This document shows, in pieces, positions 1-8,667 of a DNA stretch of 64,000 bases. The notes beneath the pieces were generated by a model. It ran no database searches. It worked only from the letters and a program-made list of their open reading frames with translations, and had not been told where the DNA came from. The stretch comes from RPQJ01 sp963698735 (GTDB lineage Bacteria > Pseudomonadota > Gammaproteobacteria > Steroidobacterales > Steroidobacteraceae): the NCBI GenBank assembly GCA_963698735.1, contig CAVOSA010000028.1:62001-126000 (forward strand), read 5' to 3'. The position numbers were made by a program, and so were the translations under genes. Every line of letters begins with the position of its first letter. The first letter of the stretch is position 1.

Positions 1-236
1 CCGGACAGTTCCTCGATCTCGCGGTAGAGGTCGATCGTGTACTTCTGCAGCCGCGAGATGTTCGCCTCACCGTTGAAGGTGTGCATGCCGCCGGCGGCGT
101 GCCAGGTGGAACCAGACGTCAGTTCGCTCTTTTCGATCAGGAGCACATCGGCCCACCCGGCGCGGGCGAGGTGGTACAGGACGCTGGCGCCAACGACGCC
201 GCCGCCGACGATCACAGCCCTGGCAGAAGCCTTCAT
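1..236 (-). CDS. FAD-dependent oxidoreductase, DMGDH/sarcosine dehydrogenase-like (partial, N-terminus only)
   Basis: Only the first ~78 residues are inside the window; the rest lies beyond the left edge. The start is ATG at 236. Residues 7-16 (AVIVGGGVVG) form a GxGxxG dinucleotide-binding loop, followed by YHLARAG and the acidic strand end LIEK that binds the FAD ribose. The segment TSGSTWHAAGGMHTF is typical of dimethylglycine/sarcosine dehydrogenase flavoproteins, which oxidise N-methyl groups and hand one-carbon units to folate. The gene is divergent from the BKACE gene, with a 170-bp gap. Function at the level of DMGDH-like amine oxidase is likely from family resemblance; the exact substrate cannot be read from the fragment. 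Confidence 0.8.
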   Translation of the reverse strand, partial: MKASARAVIVGGGVVGASVLYHLARAGWADVLLIEKSELTSGSTWHAAGGMHTFNGEANISRLQKYTIDLYREIEELS

Positions 237-324
237 TCAGTTCGTTCTCCGAGCGGACAGGCGATGTGACCATGCCGACCCAGGATTGACAAGCGCCACG
301 CGGTGCGCCCGGGCAGACACGGCG

Positions 325-352
325 GTGACTTTATTATTACCGTCGTTATAGT
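325..352 (+). promoter_or_regulatory. Candidate sigma70-type promoter for the BKACE operon
   Basis: GTGACT (325-330, 4/6 match to TTGACA), a 16-bp spacer and TATAGT (347-352, 5/6 match to TATAAT) lie in an AT-rich patch within GC-rich surroundings. Transcription would begin near 358, about 50 bases before the proposed TTG start. Seen by eye only; no transcript evidence. Confidence 0.4.
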
Positions 353-406
353 ATGCCGGCGGCTCCCGGGCCCGCGCTGTCGATCGACACACCAAGGGGA
401 ACCGCC

Positions 407-1306
407 TTGAACCCTGAAGTCTTCATCACCTGTGCCGTGACTGGCGACGACACCAAGGTCGCCAGGAGCCCCCACTGTGCGATCACGCCGGAGCAGATCG
501 CGGCGACCGCCATCGAAGCGGCGAAGGCCGGCGCGGCCATCGTCCACATCCACGTGCGGGATCCGGAGACCGGCGGCTTCAGCATGGAGACGCGCCACTA
601 CCGCGAAGTGGTCAAGCGCATCCGTGAGAGCGGGACCGACGTCATCGTCAACCTGACCTGCGGCATGGGCGGCTACATCGTCATCGGCGAGAACGGTCTC
701 CAGGACACGCCGGCGCCGGGCAGCGACTTCGTGACGCAGGAAGAGCGCATGAAGCACGTGATCGAGTTGTGTCACGAAGGCCTGTACCGGCCCGACATCG
801 CGACGCTCGATTGCGGCAGCCTGAACTTCGGCGACGACAACCGCGCGTACGTCTCGACGCCGAACTACCTGCGCAAGGGTGCGCAGATCGCCCGCGACCT
901 CGGCGTGAAGCCCGAACTCGAAGTCTTCGATACCGGCAACCTCTGGTTCGTGAAACAGATGGTCAAGGAAGGACTGCTCGACGCCCCGACGCTGATCCAG
1001 CTGTGCATGGGCATCCCCTACGGCACGCCGGCCGACACGGGGCACCTGGTGGCCATGGTCAACTCACTGCCGGCCAACAGCGTCTGGAGCTCGTTCGCCA
1101 TCAGCCGCATGCAGATGCCGTGGGTGGCACAGTCGGTGCTGCTCGGCGGCAACGTCCGCGTCGGCCTCGAAGACAACCTCTACCTGAGCAAGGGCGTCTA
1201 CGCCAGCAATGCGCAGCTGGTCGAACGAGCGCGCACGATCATCGAGGCGATGGGCGCCCGGATCCTGACGCCCGCCGAGACGCGGGAACGCCTGCGCCTG
1301 CGCTGA
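407..1306 (+). CDS. Beta-keto acid cleavage enzyme (BKACE, DUF849), probably 3-dehydrocarnitine:acetyl-CoA cleaving
   Basis: A BKACE-family zinc enzyme. The family transfers an acyl unit from a beta-keto acid to acetyl-CoA, giving acetoacetate and a new CoA ester. Visible hallmarks are VFITCAVTGDD at the N-terminus, the zinc pair in HIHVRDP (His47/His49), CGMGG, and PELEVFDTG. I place the start at TTG 407 because AAGGGGA (394-400) sits 6 bases upstream and family proteins begin here; an ATG at 353 in the same frame would add 18 residues without a ribosome site. The next gene is a betainyl-CoA-type thioesterase and an L-carnitine dehydrogenase lies at 8668-10152, so 3-dehydrocarnitine (giving betainyl-CoA and acetoacetate) is the most likely substrate. 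The family call is firm; the substrate is inferred from context. Confidence 0.88.
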   Translation: MNPEVFITCAVTGDDTKVARSPHCAITPEQIAATAIEAAKAGAAIVHIHVRDPETGGFSMETRHYREVVKRIRESGTDVIVNLTCGMGGYIVIGENGLQDTPAPGSDFVTQEERMKHVIELCHEGLYRPDIATLDCGSLNFGDDNRAYVSTPNYLRKGAQIARDLGVKPELEVFDTGNLWFVKQMVKEGLLDAPTLIQLCMGIPYGTPADTGHLVAMVNSLPANSVWSSFAISRMQMPWVAQSVLLGGNVRVGLEDNLYLSKGVYASNAQLVERARTIIEAMGARILTPAETRERLRLR

Positions 1307-1313
1307 ACCAGGC

Positions 1314-1793
1314 ATGAGCTGGCGTCCATCGATCTACCGCTGCGACATCGAGCCGCAGTGGATCGATTACAACGGGCACCTGCGCGATGCCTACTACACG
1401 CTGGTGTTCAGCCAGGCAATCGACGCGCTGATGGACGAGGCCGGCCTCGATCCCGGCTATCGCGCGCGCACCAGCTGCACGCTGTACACCCTCGAAATGC
1501 ACGTGCACTACCTGAACGAGGTCAAGTCGACCGACGAGATCAGCGTGAGCGCGCGGGCCATCGGCGTCGACACGAAGCGCATCCACCTCGCGCTGGCGCT
1601 GCACTGTACGCGCCTTGCAGCGCCCGCTGCGCTGGGCGAGTTCATGCTGCTGCATGTCCAGCAGGCCCCAAAGGCGCGCAGCATGGTGTTCCCGCCTGAG
1701 ATCCAGCAGCGGCTGGATGGCTGGCTCGCTCTGGACGCGCAGTCCCCATTGCCGGCGCTCGGGTCGCGCACGATGACCCTCCCCCGCCGCTGA
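1314..1793 (+). CDS. Hot-dog fold thioesterase, betainyl-CoA thioesterase-like
   Basis: A 159-residue 4HBT-type thioesterase. The signature WIDYNGHLRDAYY near residues 17-29 is the hot-dog active-site helix region. It closely resembles the C-terminal domain of the fused carnitine dehydrogenase in this window (WIDYNGHMTDSRY), so the two are paralogues. It starts 8 bases after the BKACE stop, consistent with one transcript. In carnitine breakdown such enzymes hydrolyse betainyl-CoA to glycine betaine and CoA; an alternative is release of carnitine from carnitinyl-CoA. Having both a free and a fused copy suggests two different CoA esters are hydrolysed, which is an inference. Confidence 0.8.
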   Translation: MSWRPSIYRCDIEPQWIDYNGHLRDAYYTLVFSQAIDALMDEAGLDPGYRARTSCTLYTLEMHVHYLNEVKSTDEISVSARAIGVDTKRIHLALALHCTRLAAPAALGEFMLLHVQQAPKARSMVFPPEIQQRLDGWLALDAQSPLPALGSRTMTLPRR

Positions 1794-1818
1794 GCGCGCC
1801 AGGGTCGCCAGGATCCTC

Positions 1819-3882
1819 ATGAGCCCACCCACCCTGCAGCGCCTGCTCGTCCCGCGCACGGTCGCGCTGATAGGTTCCGGCGCGTGGACGGATGCAGTCG
1901 CCGCTGGGGCCAGGACACTCGGCTACCCCGGCGAGGTCTGGCGCGTGCATCCGACGCGCTCCTCACAGCCGAACGCGCGCTATTTCCGTTCGGTCGACGA
2001 ACTGCCGGCAGGGCCGGACTCGGCCTTCATCGCCGCTCCCAATCACGAGGTGCCGGCCATCGCAGAGGCGCTTGCCCGGCGCGGTGCGGGTGGCTTCGTG
2101 TGTTTCAGTTCCGGCTTTGCGGAAACCGCGACGCCGACCGGGGAGCGACTCACCCGTGAGCTCGAACAAGCGGCGGGTGGGCTGCCGTTCCTCGGACCGA
2201 ACTGCTACGGAATGGTCAATTTCTTCGATCGCGTCGCGCTGTGGCCTGACCAGGTCGTCGGCGATTCGCCCGAACGCGGAGTGGCCCTGATTTCCCAGAG
2301 CGGCACGATTGCGCTGACGCTGATGTTCAACGACCGGTCGCTGCCGATCGGTTACCTGATCACCGTCGGCAACCAGACCCGCCTCGCCGCTGAGGACCTG
2401 ATCGACGTGCTCTGCGACGATCCACGTGTCACTGCGTTCGGCCTGTACCTCGAGGGCATCAAGGACATGACGAAATTCACGCGCGCGGTCGACAAGGCCC
2501 GGGCGCGCGGCAAGCCGATCGCGGTGGTCAAGTCCGGCCGCACCGAGGCCGCCAGCCGCACGGCGCGCAGCCACACGGGCGCCCTGTCCGGCAGCGACGC
2601 GGTCTTCGACGCCTATTGCGCGCAGGCGGGTATCGCCCGCTGCGAGACACTGTCGACGCTCTGCGAAACGCTGAAGATCTTTCACAACGGCGGGCCACTG
2701 GCTGGACGCCGCGTGGTCGTGATGGGCGCTTCGGGCGGAGACATGGCGATGACCGCGGACGTGTCGCGCCACCTGGGCCTGGAATTCCCGCCGTTTCCGC
2801 CGGCCGCGGCCGAACGCATGAGCGTCATTGTCGGCGAGCGGGTGACGGTTTCGAATCCGTTCGACATGCACACTTACCTCTGGTTCCAGCACGCGGCGCT
2901 GCGCCAGCTGTTCGACGAGGTGTTCCGCAGTGACGTCGACGCGGTCGGCTTCACGCTCGACTGTCCGCCGGCTGCAAGTGCGGACGATTCGGCCTACACC
3001 GCGGTCATCGAGCAGTTTGCCGCTGCGTCCCAGGGCGCAAGGCCGCGCGCAGTCTTCATCTCGTCGCTGCCGGAAACGACCGGGCGCACGGTTCGGCAAT
3101 TGTGCCTGCAGGGCGGCGTTGTTCCGTTGCAGGGCCAGCGCGAGGCGCTCGAGGCCCTTCATCTCGCAGGTGCCGTCGGCGTTGCGTGGCGGAGCAGTGA
3201 TTCACCAGCATTGTCGATTCCGCAGCCGCCGCGAGGCCCGGTTGTGACGATCGGCGAGCATGCTGGCAAGGCAGCGCTCGCAGCGTTCGGCTTGCAGGTG
3301 CCGCGCTCGCAAGTCGTGCCGTGCGGTCAGGCCGGCGTGGCCGCCGCCGCCATAGGTTTTCCGGTGGTGATCAAGGCGTCCGGCGCCGGACTCGAGCACA
3401 AGACTGAGCTCGGCGGCGTCGTGCTCGGCGTGCGGACCATTGAGCAGGCGTCTGCGGCAGGAACGCAGCTCGCGGCCTTGTCCGGGGAAGTGCTCGTCGA
3501 GCAGATGATCGACGACGGCATCGCCGAGATCCTGGTCGGCGTCACGATCGACGAGCAGTTCGGGCAACTGCTGCTGATCGGATCCGGCGGCGTGCAGGCG
3601 GAAGTCTGGAAGGACACCGTGAGCATGCTGCCGCCGTGGACACGCGAATCCGTTGCCGCCGCCCTGTGCCGGCTCAAAGTGGCCGCGCTGCTCGAGGGCT
3701 ATCGCGGCAAACCCCCGGGCGACGTCGAGGCGCTCATCGATGCAATCCTGGCGATTGGGCGCTATGCGACGGCAAATCGTGACACGCTCGCGGAACTCGA
3801 CGTCAATCCAGTCATCGTCCGGCCGCGCGGCGCGGGCGCCATCGCCGTCGACGTGCTGATCCGCAAGGTAGAGGAATCCTGA
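1819..3882 (+). CDS. NDP-forming acyl-CoA synthetase (CoA-binding, ligase-CoA and ATP-grasp domains)
   Basis: This 687-residue protein has the single-chain acetate-CoA ligase (ADP-forming) layout: an N-terminal CoA-binding Rossmann domain (about 8-130, VALIGSG, FLGPNCYGMVNF), a succinyl-CoA-synthetase-like domain (about 145-440) with the phosphohistidine motif SRTARSHTGALSGSD, and a C-terminal ATP-grasp domain (about 475-685; VVIKASGAGLEHKTELGGV, VLVEQMI). It reversibly couples ATP to acyl-CoA formation. It sits between the thioesterase and the CaiD-like gene (1 base before the latter), so it probably activates crotonobetaine, gamma-butyrobetaine or carnitine, a role done by CaiC ligase or CaiB CoA-transferase in enterobacteria. 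Family firm, substrate inferred. Confidence 0.88.
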   Translation: MSPPTLQRLLVPRTVALIGSGAWTDAVAAGARTLGYPGEVWRVHPTRSSQPNARYFRSVDELPAGPDSAFIAAPNHEVPAIAEALARRGAGGFVCFSSGFAETATPTGERLTRELEQAAGGLPFLGPNCYGMVNFFDRVALWPDQVVGDSPERGVALISQSGTIALTLMFNDRSLPIGYLITVGNQTRLAAEDLIDVLCDDPRVTAFGLYLEGIKDMTKFTRAVDKARARGKPIAVVKSGRTEAASRTARSHTGALSGSDAVFDAYCAQAGIARCETLSTLCETLKIFHNGGPLAGRRVVVMGASGGDMAMTADVSRHLGLEFPPFPPAAAERMSVIVGERVTVSNPFDMHTYLWFQHAALRQLFDEVFRSDVDAVGFTLDCPPAASADDSAYTAVIEQFAAASQGARPRAVFISSLPETTGRTVRQLCLQGGVVPLQGQREALEALHLAGAVGVAWRSSDSPALSIPQPPRGPVVTIGEHAGKAALAAFGLQVPRSQVVPCGQAGVAAAAIGFPVVIKASGAGLEHKTELGGVVLGVRTIEQASAAGTQLAALSGEVLVEQMIDDGIAEILVGVTIDEQFGQLLLIGSGGVQAEVWKDTVSMLPPWTRESVAAALCRLKVAALLEGYRGKPPGDVEALIDAILAIGRYATANRDTLAELDVNPVIVRPRGAGAIAVDVLIRKVEES

Positions 3883-3883
3883 C

Positions 3884-4660
3884 ATGCAAGACGGAATCAA
3901 GACCGATCGCAACGGGGCGATCCTCGAAGTCACGATCGACCGGCCGCAAGCGAATGCGATCGACCTGGCCGCGAGCCGCCGCCTCAACGACGTGTTCACG
4001 CAGTTCCGCGACGACGCGAGCCTGTGCGTTGCGATCGTGACCGGCGCGGGCGACCGCTTCTTCTCGCCAGGCTGGGACCTGAAAGCGGCGGCCGGCGGCG
4101 AGGAGTCGGATTCGGATTGGGGCACTGGCGGTTTCGGCGGCCTCAACTATCCACGCAATCTGAACAAGCCGATCATCGCCGCGGTCAACGGCATCGCCTG
4201 CGGCGGCGGCTTCGAGATCGTGCTCGGCACGGATATCATCGTGATGGAGGAGCACGCGCGCTTTGCGCTGCCGGAGATCAACGTCGCGGTGCTGGCCGAC
4301 GCGGGGACTATCAAACTGCGCCGGCGTATCCCCTACCATGTCGCGGTCGAGTTCCTGATGACCGGCCGCTGGATGGACGCGGCCGAGGCGAAGCACTGGG
4401 GCCTGGCCAATCACGTCGTGCCGAAAGGGGAAGGCCTGGCCAAGGCGCGCGAGATCGCGCAGCAGCTGGCGGAGGGCCCGCCGCTGCTGTTCCCGGCCAT
4501 CAAGCAGCTGCTGCGCCACACGGAAATGGTGCCCGAGCACGAAGCCTTCGAGCTGCACGACTCGCTGCACCTGGTGCAGCAGGTCGTCCGCTCCGAGGAC
4601 CTGAAAGAAGGCACGCGCGCCTTCACGGAGAAGCGCAAGCCGCGCTGGAGCGGACGCTAA
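3884..4660 (+). CDS. caiD: Enoyl-CoA hydratase/isomerase, carnitinyl-CoA dehydratase (CaiD-like)
   Basis: A 258-residue crotonase-superfamily protein of the same length as E. coli CaiD (261). From memory it shares its distinctive segments: ILEVTIDRPQANAID, the oxyanion loop FFSPGWDLKAAAGGE (FFSAGWDLKAAAEGE in CaiD), NGIACGGGFEIVLGTD, and the C-terminal EKRKPRWSGR (EKRDPVWKGR in CaiD). Conserved glutamates in GGGFE and LPEINV match the catalytic positions of crotonases. The reaction would be hydration of crotonobetainyl-CoA to carnitinyl-CoA. The ATG comes 1 base after the synthetase stop. It links crotonobetaine/gamma-butyrobetaine activation to the carnitine dehydrogenase pathway encoded nearby. 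Confidence 0.87.
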   Translation: MQDGIKTDRNGAILEVTIDRPQANAIDLAASRRLNDVFTQFRDDASLCVAIVTGAGDRFFSPGWDLKAAAGGEESDSDWGTGGFGGLNYPRNLNKPIIAAVNGIACGGGFEIVLGTDIIVMEEHARFALPEINVAVLADAGTIKLRRRIPYHVAVEFLMTGRWMDAAEAKHWGLANHVVPKGEGLAKAREIAQQLAEGPPLLFPAIKQLLRHTEMVPEHEAFELHDSLHLVQQVVRSEDLKEGTRAFTEKRKPRWSGR

Positions 4661-4838
4661 CTGACACGCGGTCGACTGCCGACGCCGCCGGATTGAAGGG
4701 TTCGTACGGCTTTCGCGCACAGAGCGGGACCTGAAGACGGTCAGATCTGGCGCAGGGTCCGCGAACCCAAAATTGGGTGCGGCAGCCATCCTTTCGCTGC
4801 ATCATGCATCACCAATGGCGTGCCTCAGAGGTCAGGCC

Positions 4839-5861
4839 GTGAAGTGGATTCGTCGGGTCGTCGTGGTGATCGCCATCCTGCTCGGCGGACTCGTCGGCAT
4901 CGCATACCTGACAGCGCTGCGTACCGAGCACCCCGTGGGATTCGAGGTCGTTCGAGCGAGCGTGACGGGCGGGCGGCCCGTCGCTGTCGGCGTCTGGTAT
5001 CCCACCGAGGCGCGACCCCGGCCTACGACGCTGCTGGGTCCACTGCTGCTGGACGTGGCGCCCGACGGCCCGTTGTCAGGAGGGGGCTTGCCACTCGTGG
5101 TGATCTCGCACGGCAATGGCGGCGGGCCTGGCAGCCACGCGGACCTGGCGATGGCGCTGGCCGACGCCGGCTACGTGGTCGCGGCACCCATGCACACCGG
5201 GGACAACTATGCGGACCAGAGCGCCACCGGTTCAGTGTCATTGTTCAACGACCGTAACCGGGAACTGCGCGCCACCGTCGATCACATGCTCAAGACGTGG
5301 GACGGTCGTGACCGCATCGACCCGGAGCGGATCGGAGTGTTCGGATTCTCTGCTGGTGGATTCACGGCATTGACCGCGGTCGGCGCACAGCCGGACCTGC
5401 GCATGGTGGCGAGGCAGTGTGCCGAGTCGCCGGAGTTTGTCTGCGACATGCTCCGTCACGCCCGTTCTCCGTTGCTGAACCCCGTTGCGCCGACCGTGGG
5501 AGACGCCTTCCTGCCCGATGCCCGAATCAAAGCGGCGGCGGTGGCGGCACCGGGCCTGGGATTTACGCTGAGTCCGAATGGACTCGCCCAGGTGCGCGTA
5601 CCCGTTCAACTCTGGAGCGGCGATCTGGACACCAACGTGCCGTATGCCACGAATGCCAAGCTGGTTCGCGACGCACTGGGTTCGCGGGTTGAGTTCCATC
5701 CGGCGGCCGGCGCCAGCCATTTCTCGTTTCTCGCGCCCTGCGGCCTGCTGAAGCCGACCGGCCTGTGCTCGGATCCGGGGCAATTCGATCGAAAGGCATT
5801 TCACGCGGCGATGAATGCCGACGTCGTCGCGTTCTTCGACAGGAACATGCCTGCCCGTTAA
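4839..5861 (+). CDS. Exported or membrane-anchored alpha/beta hydrolase (dienelactone hydrolase-like)
   Basis: The protein starts VKWIRRVVVVIAILLGGLVG, a signal peptide or N-terminal anchor, at a GTG (4839) preceded by AGAGG; in-frame ATGs at 4815 and 4773 are alternatives. LVVISHGNGG provides the oxyanion region and GFSAGG the nucleophile elbow (Gly-x-Ser-x-Gly); AGASHFSF near the C-terminus supplies the likely catalytic His. Such predicted periplasmic dienelactone-hydrolase-like proteins act on esters of unknown identity. The gene is 178 bases downstream of caiD and is not evidently part of the carnitine operon. Confidence 0.8.
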   Translation: MKWIRRVVVVIAILLGGLVGIAYLTALRTEHPVGFEVVRASVTGGRPVAVGVWYPTEARPRPTTLLGPLLLDVAPDGPLSGGGLPLVVISHGNGGGPGSHADLAMALADAGYVVAAPMHTGDNYADQSATGSVSLFNDRNRELRATVDHMLKTWDGRDRIDPERIGVFGFSAGGFTALTAVGAQPDLRMVARQCAESPEFVCDMLRHARSPLLNPVAPTVGDAFLPDARIKAAAVAAPGLGFTLSPNGLAQVRVPVQLWSGDLDTNVPYATNAKLVRDALGSRVEFHPAAGASHFSFLAPCGLLKPTGLCSDPGQFDRKAFHAAMNADVVAFFDRNMPAR

Positions 5862-5920
5862 ACGTTCACTTGGACACTGCGTCCCGCCTTCGATGCGCAG
5901 CCATCACAGGACTTCACCCA

Positions 5921-6757
5921 ATGGCGGCAACCCACCCGACTCTGCATGACCACCTGCCGGACTTACTCGAATTCGTTCGAACCCTGGCCCGGCAGATCGA
6001 CGCGGGTGAGCTGCGGGACCGGGATCAACTTCACCTGCGAATGCGTGATTTCTACACGGCCGAGCGGATGCAGACCATCGAGACCGTGACCCCGGGTTGG
6101 CAGGACATGGCCGCCTACGCGGATCGAGCCACGCTCAACCACATCACCCAGGTGCTGATCGCGCTGCAGCTGCTGCCGGAGTACCGGCAGGCGTCAACGC
6201 AACAACAGGCGTTGCTGGAATGGATCGTGCTCTACCACGACCTGGGCAAGCAGGTGATCGACGGTCAGCGCGATGCCCTGCACGCGTTTCGCTCCGCGAC
6301 GATGGCGACGCGGACGCTGCCCAAGCTGGGCTTTCCCACCCGCGATGCCTACCCGGCGGCGCTTGAGCCCTGGACCCGGTTGGTGCTGGGCGCGTCCGTT
6401 GCCTCGCCCGACGGCAAAGGCTTGATCCAGGACAATCGCGCGCTGCCGGAAATCCTGCAGGGCATCGAAGAGCTGTTTGGCGCCGACTCTGCTGCCGCGC
6501 TCATCGTGCAGGCCGTGCTGCTGCACCAGTCGCTGAACGTGGTGCCGGAATGGCCGAACCCCGGCAGCCTGACCGAGGCGGAACTGTCACTCTGCATCCG
6601 CCCGACGCTGCTGCCGCTGCTGGAAGCCATGATGCTGGTCGACAGCGACGCCTGGCAGCTCTTCGATCCGGCCAGCAAAGCGAAATTCCGTAAGAGCACG
6701 TTGGCCGTCTTTGCCGATGTGCGCCGACGCATGTGGTCTCGACCTGTACACGGATAG
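5921..6757 (+). CDS. HD-domain-like protein of unknown function
   Basis: A 278-residue soluble protein. The residues LNHITQ and then WIVLYHDLGKQV resemble the His...His-Asp metal site of HD phosphohydrolases, with a further VLLHQSLNVV. I chose ATG 5921 because the upstream in-frame extension to 5765 runs through the end of the hydrolase gene in another frame. It converges on the acyl-CoA dehydrogenase gene, leaving a 59-base gap. A nucleotide or phosphate-ester hydrolase role is possible but not shown; I do not recognise a named family. Confidence 0.6.
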   Translation: MAATHPTLHDHLPDLLEFVRTLARQIDAGELRDRDQLHLRMRDFYTAERMQTIETVTPGWQDMAAYADRATLNHITQVLIALQLLPEYRQASTQQQALLEWIVLYHDLGKQVIDGQRDALHAFRSATMATRTLPKLGFPTRDAYPAALEPWTRLVLGASVASPDGKGLIQDNRALPEILQGIEELFGADSAAALIVQAVLLHQSLNVVPEWPNPGSLTEAELSLCIRPTLLPLLEAMMLVDSDAWQLFDPASKAKFRKSTLAVFADVRRRMWSRPVHG

Positions 6758-6816
6758 ACGCTCGGCTGTTACCGCGCCACGGGTCGGGCTTTTCCATCAT
6801 CGCGAGTGGCCGCAGA

Positions 6817-7980
6817 TCAGCCGCCGAGCGGCCGCAACAGCGCGCGCGAAATGATGTGCCGCTGCACTTCGCTGGTGCCGTCCCAGATGCGCTCGATGCG
6901 GGCGTCGCGCCAGATGCGCTCGAGCGGCAGTTCGGTCATCAGCCCCATGCCGCCATGAATCTGCAGCGCTTCATCGGCGACCATCGCCAGCATCTCGGTT
7001 GCCTTCAGCTTGGCAATCGCCATGTCCATGTCGGTCGCGGTGCCCTGATCGCGCTTCCAGGCCGCCTCGAGCACCAGCAGTTCTGCGGCGCGCAATTCGA
7101 CGGCCATGTCGGCCAGCTTGAAGCTCACGCCCTGGAAGCGGCCGATCGGCTGGCCGAACTGCACGCGATCCACCGCCCACTGCTTCGCGAGGTCGAGCGC
7201 CCGCTCGGCACGGCCGAGGCAGGTCGCCGCCACCTGCAGGCGCGTCGCGCCGAGCCATGTGTTGGCGACTTCGAAGCCCTGGTGCACCTCACCGAGCACC
7301 GCGGAGCGCGGCACGCGGCAGTCGTCGAACTCGAGGATGCAGTTGTTGTAACCGCGATGCGAGACGTTCTTGTAGCCGTCGCGCACGGTGAAACCCGAGT
7401 GCCCCATGTCGACGAGGAACGCGGTAAGCGTCGCGCGCGACCCGCGGGCGTCCGGTGTCGTGCCCGAGGCGGCGAAAAGGATCACGAAATCGGCGTGATC
7501 GGCGTGACTGATGAAGTGCTTGGTGCCGTTGATGACGAAGTCACCGCCCTTCTCGACGGCCGTGGTCCTGATCGCGCGCAGGTCTGACCCCGCACCCGGC
7601 TCGGTCATCGCCAGGCAATCGACGCGTTCGCCACGAACGGCAGGCAGCAGGTAGCGCTCGCGCTGCTCGCCTGCGCACGCCAGCAGGATGTTCGACGGCC
7701 GGCCCACGCAGTTGTAGTGCAATGCGTAGCTGGTCCGGCCCAGCTCCTTTTCGTAGAGCGCCCAGGTTACGGTGTCGAGCCCCCCGCCGCCGACGTCCGC
7801 CGGCATGTTGGCCGCGTACAGGCCGGCATCGATGGCCTTGGCCTTCAGTTCCCGCTGCAGGTCGTCGCGCAGAACGCCGGTGCGCTCGATCTCGGCCTCG
7901 TGCGGGTAGAGTTCCCTTGCGACGAACTCGCGTGTCGTCCTGATGATCAGCTGTTGTTCGTCGGTGAGGCTAAAGTTCAT
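6817..7980 (-). CDS. Acyl-CoA dehydrogenase, candidate gamma-butyrobetainyl-CoA dehydrogenase
   Basis: A full-length (about 387 residues) flavin acyl-CoA dehydrogenase beginning MNFSLTDEQQLIIRTTREFV. Family signatures are AMTEPGAGSDLRAIRTTA (FAD/substrate loop), GTKHFISHADHADF, and C-terminal QIHGGMGLMTELPLERIWRDAR. The ATG at 7980 matches family N-termini; a GTG at 7992 adds four residues. It is the last gene of a leftward operon with the TetR regulator (15 bases or less upstream) and the carnitine dehydrogenase fusion. Within that context oxidation of gamma-butyrobetainyl-CoA to crotonobetainyl-CoA, the reaction feeding CaiD, is a reasonable inference. Substrate specificity is not readable from sequence. 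Confidence 0.83.
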   Translation of the reverse strand: MNFSLTDEQQLIIRTTREFVARELYPHEAEIERTGVLRDDLQRELKAKAIDAGLYAANMPADVGGGGLDTVTWALYEKELGRTSYALHYNCVGRPSNILLACAGEQRERYLLPAVRGERVDCLAMTEPGAGSDLRAIRTTAVEKGGDFVINGTKHFISHADHADFVILFAASGTTPDARGSRATLTAFLVDMGHSGFTVRDGYKNVSHRGYNNCILEFDDCRVPRSAVLGEVHQGFEVANTWLGATRLQVAATCLGRAERALDLAKQWAVDRVQFGQPIGRFQGVSFKLADMAVELRAAELLVLEAAWKRDQGTATDMDMAIAKLKATEMLAMVADEALQIHGGMGLMTELPLERIWRDARIERIWDGTSEVQRHIISRALLRPLGG

Positions 7981-7995
7981 GGGCGTAACCACTTT

Positions 7996-8661
7996 TCAGC
8001 GTGACCTGGAAACTGCGCGCGCACCGCGCTGCTGACGCTTCGGCAGCCCGGTCGGTTCGGTGCGACCTGCGCGCTCCGCCCAGGACTGCAGCATCTGCAG
8101 CTGCAGGGCCAACTGCTCGACCTGTCGCGCTGCGGGCCAGTCTGTAGGGCTCGTCACGGCGCTGGCCGTCAGCCCGTTGATGAAGGTCATGATTGAGACC
8201 AGCACCTGGGCCCGCAGGGCCGGCGGCCACTGCGCGGACTGAGGCCAGTGCGTGGCGATGCACTTGCGGAAGAGCTTCGCGTATTCGCGGTGCACCCAGG
8301 CGTTGATCCGTCGCGCCTCGGCATCGGTGGACACCTGGCCCCAGAAGGCGGTCCAGAACGCGCATTCGGTGAAGCGCGGCTTGTCGATCGGCAGCGTCTC
8401 GGTCAGGACCGCGAGCAGGTCCTGCCCGTGGCTGCCTGCATCCTCCAGCCGGGCTTCAATGCGCATCAGGCTGAGCCGCAGCGCCGCCAGGATGATGTCC
8501 TGCTTGGACGCGAAGTAGTGCGGCAGCATGCCCGTCGTGTAGCCCGCGGCGCGCGCAATCCGGACCACCGTGGCCTGCTCGAAGCCGTGACTCGCGACCA
8601 CGACGCAGGCGGCCTGCGCGATCTGCTCGCGCCGCTGGTCATGATCGACTGCCTTCGGCAT
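7996..8661 (-). CDS. TetR-family regulator, BetI-like
   Basis: A 221-residue protein with an N-terminal TetR helix-turn-helix (about 10-57; IAQAACVVVASHGFEQ, TVVRIARAAGYTTGMLPHYF) and a BetI-type C-terminal domain (CAFWTAFWGQVSTDAEAR, INAWVHREYAKLF). BetI is the choline-responsive repressor of betaine synthesis genes, and relatives respond to quaternary amines. It starts 6 bases after the carnitine dehydrogenase fusion stop and ends 3-15 bases before the acyl-CoA dehydrogenase, so it is probably autoregulated within the carnitine operon. Carnitine, betaine or a CoA ester are candidate ligands; this is inference. Confidence 0.85.
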   Translation of the reverse strand: MPKAVDHDQRREQIAQAACVVVASHGFEQATVVRIARAAGYTTGMLPHYFASKQDIILAALRLSLMRIEARLEDAGSHGQDLLAVLTETLPIDKPRFTECAFWTAFWGQVSTDAEARRINAWVHREYAKLFRKCIATHWPQSAQWPPALRAQVLVSIMTFINGLTASAVTSPTDWPAARQVEQLALQLQMLQSWAERAGRTEPTGLPKRQQRGARAVSRSR

Positions 8662-8667
8662 GGCTAG

